The position numbers and the translations under genes are program-made. A stretch of DNA of 64,000 bases from Hortaea werneckii (taxonomy: Eukaryota > Ascomycota > Dothideomycetes > Mycosphaerellales > Teratosphaeriaceae). Below, one piece after another: positions 11,237-20,200 of the stretch. Every line of letters begins with the position of its first letter. The first letter of the stretch is position 1. A model generated the notes under the pieces. It saw nothing but the letters and a program-made list of their open reading frames with translations, searched no databases and had not been told where the DNA came from. The stretch lies in contig JBAOKB010000045.1 of the NCBI GenBank assembly GCA_037044905.1, positions 310,001 through 374,000 on the forward strand. Direction: 5' to 3'.

Positions 11237-12650
11237 GCGGATCTTCCAATCGACATCTTGCTCCCAACGGCGATATAGCATGGCGTTATGGCATGGATTG
11301 CAGCGTTGCGACTTTCAAATACGCAGCTGCATACGAAATGACAAGATTACCAAGCGCCGAAATGGCTTTCCACAAACTCTTCAGCGTTCTTGTCCTTTCA
11401 ATATTCGTTTTACCATTTGGTCCACACTCTGGCCTTAGATTTGCAAATACCCAGATCTTTTACTTGTTGTCTGATGAGGCTACGTTCACGTGCAAACATC
11501 GCTATAGCTATCTCCGAGCACGTGATCCCAGGTCAGTGTTCCGGGCGAGCAACAACATGGCACTTACGTCAATCTGATCGCCTGATTTCGAATCAGCTCA
11601 GGAATTCCGTTCTCAGTGCACTCAATATTGCTTTCAGCTACCTACCCACATAAGTCAAGCGGCAATTGTTGCTGTCTATCTTGCCGCATGTCTTTCCATC
11701 GGATTTCTCTTCTTGCCTTCTGGCTCGTGGAATCAGTCCCTCATCGATGACTCACATCCATCACGCAATGCTGAAACACTTCGAAGAGCTCATAGTATTT
11801 TGATCGCCAATACCGTACAGCAGAAATTCATGTCCGTTCATGCATCTCGAAAGACTGCAGCCAATCGGCAGCAGTTTGCCCTCTGTGGTCCGTGCAGACG
11901 TTCATGTTCTACGCGCCGCCATCAGGCGTGGCGCTTCGACAGACCTCACTCGAGGCGCTCCCGGGTGGATTTCCAGGTAATGGCGCTGAACACCGCATAT
12001 AGGTTCTTGAGAACGGGCCCGATTGTTTCATCTTAGCAGCCGCCCTCGCAAGCGTTTGCTGGAGAGTTCAAGTTTAGCAGCAGCCACTCAGAGGCGGCCT
12101 GTTCGAGCTCGTCGCCCATTCTCATGTGGTAGAGCAGGTTTCGGCTCCGTCTCGAAGGCAGTGCCACCGCTACCATGAAACGCTTTCTGAACAGTTTCGT
12201 GGGCCTTGCTGCGGCGACCGACCTCGCAGACGACTTCGAACGTCACCCAAAGTAGCACACCCGGAATAGCGGGCCATGCCCTGGAGCATGGTTTGCACTG
12301 TGCAGAGGTTCGTTTCAGGTCACAACGGACGCTCTGGTCTTTGCTTCAATTTCTGTCTTGATTTCATCTCGGCAAGGGCAAGATCGCGCTACCGGTTGGA
12401 CGAACATATAGAAGGCCATATCCGCTCATGTCACCATGCCTCTTTTCCAGTCGAAGAGTGACCAGTGCAGAGATTCCCAGTCAGTTTGTTACGAGACCCA
12501 CGAGTCTCTTTTGTCCTCTCTTGTTTCTTTTGTTGGTCCCTCCCATTCAGGCGTCCGGAGCTGGTCTCCTTTATCATTTCTTCAGTGCTTAGTGTCTAAT
12601 CACATATCGACTACATACCGAAGCTCTGGTAGCTCGGTTTTGATACGGAA
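11237..12650. other. Intergenic, 1.4 kb, no gene recognised
   Basis: Holds the RPL13 3' flank and the long upstream region of the next gene. Open frames reach about 114 codons but overlap in several frames and show no family signature. A strongly pyrimidine-rich stretch at about 12490-12590 probably marks the transcribed leader of the 12651 gene. A TATA-like string is not evident. Confidence 0.5.
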
Positions 12651-14378
12651 ATGTCATTCCAACAGCTCACGCCGCCTACTATTTGCGATGTTGATTATGA
12701 TAGCCTGCAATGCCCGGGAGGCAGCGCAAGCACAGTCGACTCCGAGTTCCCCCAAGATTGGTCTCCGGCAACCGTTATGACAGCAGCGACAACTCCGCCC
12801 AAGTCCCCGTCCAAGGTCCGGGAGCTAGGTCCAGCCTTACTACCAAAGCTGAGGCTTCAGGACCAGCTGCTGGAGCCTGCGGAAAAGGCTTTCCATCATG
12901 GCCATAGCAGAACAGCTTCAATGCCTACCAGCGGCTTTCCAATGCAAAGTGGCAGGCGGATTTCTGAGAGGCCCAGTTTTGAGCGAAGGTCCAGTAGCCC
13001 GCCCAGCCAGCTGCATGAGCTCGAGCCTACTTATTCAACGATGCCCTTCGATTGCGTGGTCGGAAATCAAAGCAGCTTGCAAAGACCAACACTTGGGTCC
13101 TCTCGCTCGCGCTCAACGTCGAACGTCCACGCGCATTCGCCAAACGCTTCATCTCCGAGCATTGATGCAAGCCTACTGAGTCGCTTTGGTTACCCTACCT
13201 ACCGCCAGAGCCCTACACCGCAACCAGTCCCAAGCAGCGCGCCCATGTCGAGGACGCCTAGCGCTATGAACCATCTCGCTCCCATCACCATGCCAGGAGG
13301 CCAGATGCAATCTTATCCTCTGCGTCGACGTACAGCCAGCCCCCCAGCTAGCAACTCGAGGCTGGCATCAGAAGTTCGGTACGATCCCGAGCTGGATGAA
13401 CAGACGTCCACTGCACTTGAATACCTAACGGCGCCGAATCCTACGCCGAGTCTGACCCAGCGTATGCTGGAGACGAACAGAGGTCTGAATACCCATTTCT
13501 GGTACGATGTCCGTAACGTCAGAGCCTGGTCCGATTTCCAAATCGAGACCATCGCTGCGGTCCCGCAGCTTCTGGACGTACTTCGTGTGCCGGTGTTGAA
13601 ACGAAGTCTACCTGTCCCAAGTAAAGTCAACTCGTACCCAGAAACACCAGCCCAGCTCGCAGAAATCTGGTCAAATCATCACGCCGTCAAGGTCAACGCT
13701 GTCCTAAGACTGACCCAAGGCGAGAAGCACATCGCAATGCGTACCCTGAAAGGCAGCGCCGGCTCGCGCCAACAGCCCGAATTCGTCTCCAGCTATCAAT
13801 CAGACGTGGAAAAGACCATCTACGGCGATGGACGCGGCCGGGTAGTCGGCGTCGTCAAGTGCTACGACCAGTGGAACTCAGGTATGCGCAGCGGTTCCGT
13901 CATGGAGAAGATCCAGTATCTGCAAGGACTAGCCCATCTCCATCGATTCATGCGAGAGCACGAGACGAGGTACGGGTTCATCATGACCGAGATCGAACTC
14001 GTGTGCGTCCGAGCTGGCGGGCCGTTGAATCCGAGCTCTAATGTCCCCCTTTTCGGCTACCTCGAAGTGGCTGCGCCGGTTCAAGTGGCGACCACTGGAT
14101 CCGAGGCGGATGGGAATCCGCGTATGACGGCAGATGTAGCCCTGTGGTGGTTGCATATGCTGGCGAAGGAGCAACCGCTCAGTGGTCAGTACTACTGGCG
14201 TATGGATGTGGGCGGCCCCGCAGCGATTTCAAGGAAGCATCACCTGCCCCGGGACGATTGGATGCCCAAATGTACTGTTTCTGAGAAGCGAGAGGCGAAG
14301 CGGGTTAGAGGGTGGGTTTTCCCGGACGAACCGCTCTCGAAGCGAGAGTGCGGTCGTGGAAAGCGGAGTAAGACGTGA
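12651..14378 (+). CDS. Conserved fungal protein of unknown function (575 aa)
   Basis: Single exon. Residues 1-260 are Ser/Pro-rich and probably disordered, with many SP and RS pairs that could be phosphorylated. Residues about 275-575 form a compact conserved-looking domain with NTHFWYDVRNVRAW, HHAVKVNAVLRLTQGEKH, SDVEKTIYGDGRGRVVGVVK, YGFIMTEIELVCVRAG and ALWWLHMLAKEQPL. The C-terminus is basic (KRECGRGKRSKT). I recall similar proteins across Pezizomycotina, sometimes labelled sialidase in databases, but no sialidase Asp-box is visible and I would not carry that name over. YGDGRGRVVGVVKCYDQW and the block after it faintly resemble a ligand-binding or kinase-like fold; this is speculation. 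Confidence 0.75.
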   Translation: MSFQQLTPPTICDVDYDSLQCPGGSASTVDSEFPQDWSPATVMTAATTPPKSPSKVRELGPALLPKLRLQDQLLEPAEKAFHHGHSRTASMPTSGFPMQSGRRISERPSFERRSSSPPSQLHELEPTYSTMPFDCVVGNQSSLQRPTLGSSRSRSTSNVHAHSPNASSPSIDASLLSRFGYPTYRQSPTPQPVPSSAPMSRTPSAMNHLAPITMPGGQMQSYPLRRRTASPPASNSRLASEVRYDPELDEQTSTALEYLTAPNPTPSLTQRMLETNRGLNTHFWYDVRNVRAWSDFQIETIAAVPQLLDVLRVPVLKRSLPVPSKVNSYPETPAQLAEIWSNHHAVKVNAVLRLTQGEKHIAMRTLKGSAGSRQQPEFVSSYQSDVEKTIYGDGRGRVVGVVKCYDQWNSGMRSGSVMEKIQYLQGLAHLHRFMREHETRYGFIMTEIELVCVRAGGPLNPSSNVPLFGYLEVAAPVQVATTGSEADGNPRMTADVALWWLHMLAKEQPLSGQYYWRMDVGGPAAISRKHHLPRDDWMPKCTVSEKREAKRVRGWVFPDEPLSKRECGRGKRSKT

Positions 14379-14561
14379 TTTGCGTCTCAGTCTCCTCGCT
14401 CTTTTGCACCCTGTGCTATGCAGCATGTACAGTGCATTCCTGCAGCGGAGTTCACGGGTGAGAGGTTGATGATTCATTAAGATGTTCTGGCATTGCTCAG
14501 GCGTTTGATACCCAGGCTATGATGATCGACCTTAGATACCTAACACAGAACCGAAACTATC

Positions 14562-15356
14562 TTACACTTTCCCCTTCAACAAATTCCCAATCATCTGACT
14601 CCCAGTGACGCGCGTCGTGGCCCACAGCGTAGGGAAGTCGAGCGTGCTGCTAAAAGTGTCGGCGTACCCGAAACCAAGCATGGGTGGGATCCAGCCGCGC
14701 GCATACTCCAACGCGAAACATGCCTCACGCATGCTATACTGCTTGACCTCGCCGCGCTTGAGGTGGTGCACCGAGCCCTGCGGGTAGACCTCAGGCTCGA
14801 AGCTGCCGGGGGCGTAAGCGTACTGAACGCCGTGCAGGATGTTGAAGTAGTCGTCGGCAGTGTGTCGCCCGGTGTGTCCCTCGGTGCCGATCGCCGTGCC
14901 GAAGATGATCAGGTACTCGGTAATGCCTTTCACACGGTTAGTAAAACAATGACAGCTAATAAGGAACGACGAAGACTTACTAGCATGGATAATGTACATA
15001 GCACCCATAGCCCCTCCAGCATTATTAAAGATCCATTCTTCCTGGAGATTCACATGATTGGCCAATTTCGGATCCGCTGAGAGATCGCCGACGATGGAGT
15101 CGACGATAGCCCGGGTGTCGTTCCCATGCTGATCGATCGCTTTGAGCGACAGATCGTGTAATTGCTTAGGGTCGAAAATGTAAAGGGAATCCAGGTAGCT
15201 AGGCTCGAATTGTTTGGCGCCGAAGATGATGGCGACGACTAGCACGGCGGCGTTGAGCAGGTACTGCTGGGACGGCTTGCGGTTGGCGGGGGCATTGGTG
15301 GCGATCAGAGCTAGGACGCCGACGGCGACCAGGAGGACGATTGCGGCAGTTTCCAT
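14562..15356 (-). CDS. ERG2: C-8 sterol isomerase (ERG2/sigma-1 receptor family)
   Basis: Converts fecosterol to episterol by shifting the B-ring double bond from C8 to C7, in the ER membrane. Exons 15356-14981 and 14926-14562 give 246 residues. An N-terminal hydrophobic segment (about residues 4-20) is the expected membrane anchor and a second hydrophobic stretch follows. Family signatures are YIFDPKQLH, NDTRAIVDSIV, EEWIFNNAGGAMGAMYIIHAS, TEYLIIFGTAIGTEGHTGRH, GSVHHLKRGEVKQY and LEYARGWIPPML. The intron (14980-14927) has a GTAAGT donor and AAAG acceptor. It is exactly 54 bp, divides by three and lacks an in-frame stop. Removing it restores the family spacing HAS-ITEYLIIFGTA. The frame stays open for 119 codons upstream of the chosen ATG, but that part has no family similarity. 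ERG6 lies 5 kb away. Confidence 0.93.
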   Translation of the reverse strand: METAAIVLLVAVGVLALIATNAPANRKPSQQYLLNAAVLVVAIIFGAKQFEPSYLDSLYIFDPKQLHDLSLKAIDQHGNDTRAIVDSIVGDLSADPKLANHVNLQEEWIFNNAGGAMGAMYIIHASKSSSFLISCHCFTNRVKGITEYLIIFGTAIGTEGHTGRHTADDYFNILHGVQYAYAPGSFEPEVYPQGSVHHLKRGEVKQYSMREACFALEYARGWIPPMLGFGYADTFSSTLDFPTLWATTRVTGSQMIGNLLKGKV

Positions 15357-16266
15357 GTTCGTTCTTGTTCTTGTTTCTCTTTTTCTACTTTTGCAAATTT
15401 CTTTGGAATTCAAAAACCCGGTCAAAGAAAAACTTGCGTAGTTGACCAAAACAATCTGCGCCCGAAATTCAAGATTTACGCCAGAACGCAGAGAGTTTCC
15501 AACGTAAAAGGGAGCGTTTATAGAGAAAGTAGTATTGAAGAAGAAATTCTGCAGCAGACGGACGCTTATTACAGCCTCCGAGACGTTTAAAGGAGACGAA
15601 AATGGGCCCAAAAATCCTACGTAGGGCAGAAAATCGTACGAGATGAAGTCGGATTTGACCAATGAGGCTTGCGAGGCGAGCGGGAGGTTCCCGCCCCGGT
15701 TCGCATGGATCAATCAAACCACCGAAAGTAGTGAGGTGGTTGCGCTTTGCGCCCAACGGTGTTCCGACATTGAGTTAATGAAACGCTTGGAGTATAGAAC
15801 GTCGATGCGCAATGAGGGTCTCAGCAAGGCGGGAGGTTGAAAAAGAGGGTGGAAGGCGGAGGTCTCTCCACACCTTCGATCGAAAGTTGGGGGAAGAGCG
15901 TCGCGTGAACAAAAAAGCAAAGCTTTAGAATTCGGTGAATAGTATTACAGTCGTACCTAGGATGTCACATTACCAACCGCAGACCTCCCGCCGGCTTTCC
16001 ACGCCCAAGCAAAGCTCTGAAAGCAAAAGTCCGAGCGGCTTTTGGAGGGGGAAGAACGTCTCAGAAAAAAAGGCCACACTCGCTCGCTTTTTTTACCCCC
16101 AGAAAGAAAAGAAACCCAACACCAGCACCAAAATCGCTAAAACGTACTCGCCATCATAGTTAAATCACCAAGCCCCACAAGTCGAAAACATCCCATCACT
16201 CCCTCCTCCTCCTCCTCTCTCCACATCTCAGCCCCCATCCCCACCCCCCATCCCCTCAATCCTCCC
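15357..16266. promoter_or_regulatory. ERG2 upstream region with three CGGGAGGT boxes
   Basis: The region holds the ERG2 promoter and the 3' flank of the next minus-strand gene. The 8-mer CGGGAGGT occurs at 15681-15688 and 15830-15837, and in reverse orientation at 15983-15990. That is roughly 325, 475 and 630 bp upstream of the ERG2 start. CGG-containing sites are typical of Zn2Cys6 regulators, but I cannot name the factor. No gene is seen. Confidence 0.4.
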
Positions 16267-17958
16267 TCATCCCGTAACCCGTCTAACCCACAACCCACCC
16301 CCCTCGCCACCCTCAGCCGCCTCCTCCCTCCTCCGCGCCCTCGAAATCGCAATCCCCACCTCCCGCTCCTCCAACCCGACTTCCTCCAGCCGCGCCCTGA
16401 ACTCGGCTAATTTCCGCTTCGCGTCGCGCACCGTCGCGAAGGAGACTTCCATCGGACTCGCGCGCTCCACCTTCTCCAGGTCCTGGATCGTCTTGGACAC
16501 GTTCCGGCGCTGGTGCAGGAGGTCGTCTTCCTTGGCGAGGAGGTGCTCGAGGTGGGTGGCGTGGGGGGAAGGGGCGGCGAGATCGGGTGGAAAGGGGAGG
16601 GCTTTGTTGGGCGTGTTGGGGTTCGAGGGGTCTTGGTGGTTGGGGTCTGGGTTGCGGGTTTTGCTGTGGGTGGGGTTTGAGCGGGGTGGTGTCGAGGCGC
16701 TTCTGGTTGTTGTTGTGCCCTCGACTTTGAGCCGGGGAGAGTTACGCCGGGGAGAGTCTTCGTGGTCCAGACGTTGGATGGGTCGATGGCGGGAGAGGAT
16801 GCTGTGGACGGGTGGGCCGCGCTCGGTTTGGTAGGTTTCTTGTGTGGGGTTTGTTGAGGGATGCCCAGTTGGCTGTGCAGGTACTGAAGCCGGCTTCTCT
16901 TTCTGTGTTCTGAACGCTGGGTGTATAGCCTGTGGGGGCGCCTGCTGAGATGGCTGGTGTGGTGGCTGCGGCTGCGTGGCGACTGTGCTCCAACTGAACC
17001 TACTCTGAGGATCTTCCGCCTGTAACAGGTGAGGACTGTTTCCAGCTGAGGCATCCGTTACCGCATTGTTATGGCTTGAGTAGGTGCTATGCACATCTTC
17101 CTCAAAGGTGTCCGTCCATTCGCTCTTAGCGGATTGGCCCTGCTCTAGCTGCGGTGACGGCGGCATGTTCTCCGATTGACTGACTGCTCGTGACCCAGGT
17201 GCGGGTTTACGCTTAAGCTGCTTTCCAATGTTAAGCGTGCCGAGGATGTTTCTCGGCTGTGTACGTAGGTTGGCTGAAATTGCTGAAGGCGCCTGGTTTG
17301 AATGCGACGATGACACTGGCGAGACAACTCCTGGACTACACCGACCGGCTTTCAGAGGAGGTGTAGGCTTCACGTCCTCCTCACTCTTCTGAATGTGAAG
17401 TTGACTGAGAGCTTTCAAGCCACTGAGGCTCGCTCGCTTCGACAGTCTTGGCACCTCTTTTCTTTCTGGCGACTTTCTTCTTGTCTTAAAGGCGGCATCC
17501 CACGGCGAGACATATGTGTTGGGCTTCACCTGGCTGGACTTGCCTGTCTCAGACATGTCGTCGCTGTGCTCGTTGAATGCGAGGCTTTCACTCGAAGGCT
17601 TCTGGAGAATGTTGCGGACTTGTTTGAAGATGGGCATGCGTGCAGTCCGCGCCTGGGGGCCGTGATCGGTGACGTGGTCGTGTGCGGTCGCGTGACAAGA
17701 GACTTGGTAGGAAGGGCCGAGACCATTCACTGACGAGGACGTTGGCTGCCTCGAATCGGAATCTGAACGTAGATCGTCGTCGCTATTGGTGGAGGAGACG
17801 ACCGAGTCTCTCGCGTCGTGCATCCACGGCACGTCCTTTTGAATGGTGTAGGTGGGCATGCCGACGCCGGTGCGCATGGTCTGGGATGAGCGACGATTAC
17901 GAATGTACACCGGGCGGACCGGCAGCATTGTCGAGCTTTCTTCGGCGCTTAAGGCCAT
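16267..17958 (-). CDS. Disordered protein with C-terminal coiled coil, unknown function (563 aa)
   Basis: Single exon. The first ~450 residues are rich in Ser, Pro, Gln and Asn, with many SP/TP sites and basic patches (KTRRKSPERKEVPRLSKR), and have no globular signature. Residues about 460-550 form a charged heptad-like helix (LEHLLAKEDDLLHQRRNVSKTI, then AKRKLAEFRARLEEVGLEERE), a probable coiled coil, ending in a Gly-rich tail. The N-terminal MLPVRPVYIRNRRSSQTM may be a docking motif. I recall comparable ascomycete proteins without known function. It lies between ERG2 and the MAPR gene, but nothing in it suggests a sterol role. The 3' half uses markedly G/C-biased codons and long Pro/Asn/Thr runs. 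Confidence 0.7.
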   Translation of the reverse strand: MALSAEESSTMLPVRPVYIRNRRSSQTMRTGVGMPTYTIQKDVPWMHDARDSVVSSTNSDDDLRSDSDSRQPTSSSVNGLGPSYQVSCHATAHDHVTDHGPQARTARMPIFKQVRNILQKPSSESLAFNEHSDDMSETGKSSQVKPNTYVSPWDAAFKTRRKSPERKEVPRLSKRASLSGLKALSQLHIQKSEEDVKPTPPLKAGRCSPGVVSPVSSSHSNQAPSAISANLRTQPRNILGTLNIGKQLKRKPAPGSRAVSQSENMPPSPQLEQGQSAKSEWTDTFEEDVHSTYSSHNNAVTDASAGNSPHLLQAEDPQSRFSWSTVATQPQPPHQPSQQAPPQAIHPAFRTQKEKPASVPAQPTGHPSTNPTQETYQTERGPPVHSILSRHRPIQRLDHEDSPRRNSPRLKVEGTTTTRSASTPPRSNPTHSKTRNPDPNHQDPSNPNTPNKALPFPPDLAAPSPHATHLEHLLAKEDDLLHQRRNVSKTIQDLEKVERASPMEVSFATVRDAKRKLAEFRARLEEVGLEEREVGIAISRARRREEAAEGGEGGGLWVRRVTG

Positions 17959-18650
17959 GGCTGAGTGGATGGGCAGTCTTGGGCGGCGCGGCGCAGGGGA
18001 GGAGGGCGTCAGGATTGGGATTCCCTAGAATGGAGCAGTCAATGGTGAAACACGACCGCCGCCGCGGTCAAGTACCTCCAGCCAAGCGAGACGGACAGTT
18101 CAGTTGTCCCGATCAAGCTTCGTCGCCGTTGAAGTTGCTACTACAACACCGTTCAATAGTAATGAGAGCGAGGTATAAGGTTAGTGGCATCCGCTGGGGG
18201 AATGTTGATGGATGATTTGATGAATCGAGGAGCAATTTAGGGGTGTGGCGCATCGCCGCACTACTGTCCCTCCTAGGTACATACATAGTACTCTACTGGC
18301 GACTGGGCTGGCGTGTGCGAATTCTCGTCCTCACGAACGCGAAGCCGCCGAGAGAGTAATAAAGGGTGATGATCCGCGCGAGGATGGTGGATGGCAGAAA
18401 TGACGGATAACAGATTATTATGCTTTGCGCCTCCAGACCTCCACTTTCCATTATGATGATCCCACCACTGGCTCAGGGTTTCTCCCGCACTCGCCCGCTC
18501 CCGTGCAGCCGTTGGGTCGTGGGTGTTTACTTCGGCATGCAGGCTGACTGACATGTGATCTGACTTCATAACGTTTCCTTCCAAACGCCGACACCAATTC
18601 GACCATACCTGCCTTAACCATACCACTCTAAGTGGCCAACTGATAGCAGA
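17959..18650. other. Divergent intergenic region
   Basis: Separates the coiled-coil gene (minus) from the MAPR gene (plus), so it should carry both promoters. No named site or repeat is recognised. Short open frames here are extensions or shadows of neighbouring genes. Confidence 0.5.
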
Positions 18651-19320
18651 ATGGACGGATCAGTCAAAATGGACTCCGATCCAGACCAAGGCAAGAAACC
18701 CCATTCCCACCCTTGAAATCCCTACACATCCAAAGCTAACCCTCATCAACAGCAACCAACCCATCCGCCCCTCCAGCAGCAGAAGCGTAACTCCCACTTT
18801 CACCCCTCCAACATCTCCTCCCAAACTAACCCTCTCCTCAAACCCCAGCCAAACAATCTTCACCCCAATAAACCTAATCCTCTTCTCCCTCTTCCTCATC
18901 CTCCTCTACCTGCGCCTCCGCCCCAGCAAACCCCCCGCCGCCACCCTCCCCGTCCCACCCCCACCCACCGTCTTCAAAACCTTCACCCCACCCACCTTGC
19001 TCCCCTACAACGGCACCGCCAACATGCCCGTGTACCTCGCCGTGCGCGGCCGCGTCTTCGACGTCACACCGGGAAGGAATTTCTACGGTCCGGGGGGTCC
19101 CTACCAGAATTTCGCGGGTCGCGACGCGAGTCGGGGGCTCGCATGTGGGAGTTTCGACGCCGATATGTTGACGGAGGATCTGGAGGGGCCGTTGGATAAG
19201 CTGGAGGATTTGGGCGGGGAGGAGATGGAGGCGCTGCGGGGGTGGGAGGAACGGTTTACGGAGAAGTATTTGGTGGTGGGGAAGTTGGTGCCGGTTGGGC
19301 ATGCGGAGGCTGGGGAGTAG
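18651..19320 (+). CDS. Membrane-associated progesterone receptor (MAPR)/Dap1-like cytochrome b5-fold protein
   Basis: MAPR proteins bind heme and, in Dap1 and PGRMC1, support sterol-synthesising cytochrome P450s at the ER. Three exons (18651-18690, 18753-18786, 18849-19320) give 181 residues. A short acidic N-terminus is followed by one transmembrane helix (about residues 32-46). The cytochrome-b5-like domain starts near residue 70, with LAVRGRVFDVTPGRN and FYGPGGPYQNFAGRDASRGLA. Tyr104 and Tyr110 align with the heme-ligand tyrosines of PGRMC1. Two introns of 62 bp flank a 34-bp exon. The first has a GC donor (CAAG/GCAAGA). No other splice combination I tried brings the ATG into frame with the domain. 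Membrane-anchored forms like this are distinct from soluble Dap1, so I withhold the symbol. Confidence 0.85.
18691..18752 (+). other. GC-AG intron of the MAPR gene
   Basis: The intron begins GCAAGA after CAAG and ends CAACAG, with a GCTAAC branch site 12 bases before the end. Frame closure across the following 34-bp exon and the GTAACT-CAG second intron (18787-18848) supports it. GC-AG introns are a known minority class with this donor consensus. Confidence 0.7.
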
Positions 19321-20200
19321 TTGTGTGGGTGGGAAAAAGAAAAAGGAGGAATTGGGGAGTTGAGTAAGGGAAAGAGATTGGGCAGGGAAGGAGCCAAGAA
19401 AGGGAGGAAGGAAGGAAGGAAGGAAGGAACGAAGGAACGAAGGAAGGAAGGAAGGAAGGGAATGCGATTGGGTTCGGAGCACGTTTAGCTCGTAACGAGG
19501 TTTATGAAAAAAGAAAGCACGCTTTAAATACTATCCTGTTCCCTATACGAGGAAAATGAAGCAAGAACGAACGTACCAGTATCCGAAACTGGCCTACGCA
19601 TTTATCTCCCTTGATCCCCTTTTGTGTAATAATCAGCCAGCACTTTAAAAGAAGCTAGAAATTCCCAGTTGAGCAAACGTGTCCAATGGTCAATTAGACG
19701 AACGAAATGCCAGAAAGCCGAAGGATCTTCCGTAATCAGAGGTGGCAGGATCATCTTCTGCCCAAATGGTTTTTTTTTTCTTCCTCGAACGCTGGCGCGG
19801 ACATGTACACGTGTGAAACGAACAGAAAAGAAACGACTCAACTAAAGGGTGAGGGAAGTATGGTCGAGTACGACGAGCGCAGCAGAAAAAAGGTTCTTTT
19901 CTTTGGAATCTAGAAATATCTGATGGCGTCTCCGCTTCCCCTTTATCCCTCTATCGTCAATTCTCCTACGAGGCAGGGAAGACGATACCGAACACTCGTC
20001 CCCCTGTCCATCCTTTTTATATACCTCGCCATCCATCACAATGGCAAGAACCACCCAAAGACATAAAAACGCCCAATGCTCATGCACTCACACCAAAGAA
20101 ATACCAATTAAAAACAAAAATTTTGAAACCCTCTTTAGCAAGATGAAAACCTCGCCGAAATGCGTTCAAGAATAACCCCCCTTCCAGAACAATACTCCTT
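19321..20200. other. Convergent intergenic region with GGAA repeat
   Basis: Lies between the 3' ends of the MAPR and ERG6 genes and holds a purine-rich simple repeat (annotated separately). About 19490-20170 is AT-rich with several A and T runs. No coding signal. Confidence 0.5.
19401..19460 (+). repeat. (GGAA)n purine microsatellite
   Basis: About 13 imperfect units of GAAG, with two GAAC interruptions, directly downstream of the MAPR stop codon. Purine/pyrimidine-asymmetric tracts like this can form triplexes and vary in length between strains. Confidence 0.9.

Noticed and set aside
14562..15713. ERG2 as a 383-residue protein starting at 15713
   Set aside because: The extra 119 residues have no ERG2 similarity and the read-through includes the 54-bp intron. 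The ATG at 15356 gives the normal membrane-anchor N-terminus.
18273..18626. 117-codon minus-strand frame in the divergent promoter
   Set aside because: No family signature and unlike neighbouring codon use. It overlaps the promoter of the MAPR gene.
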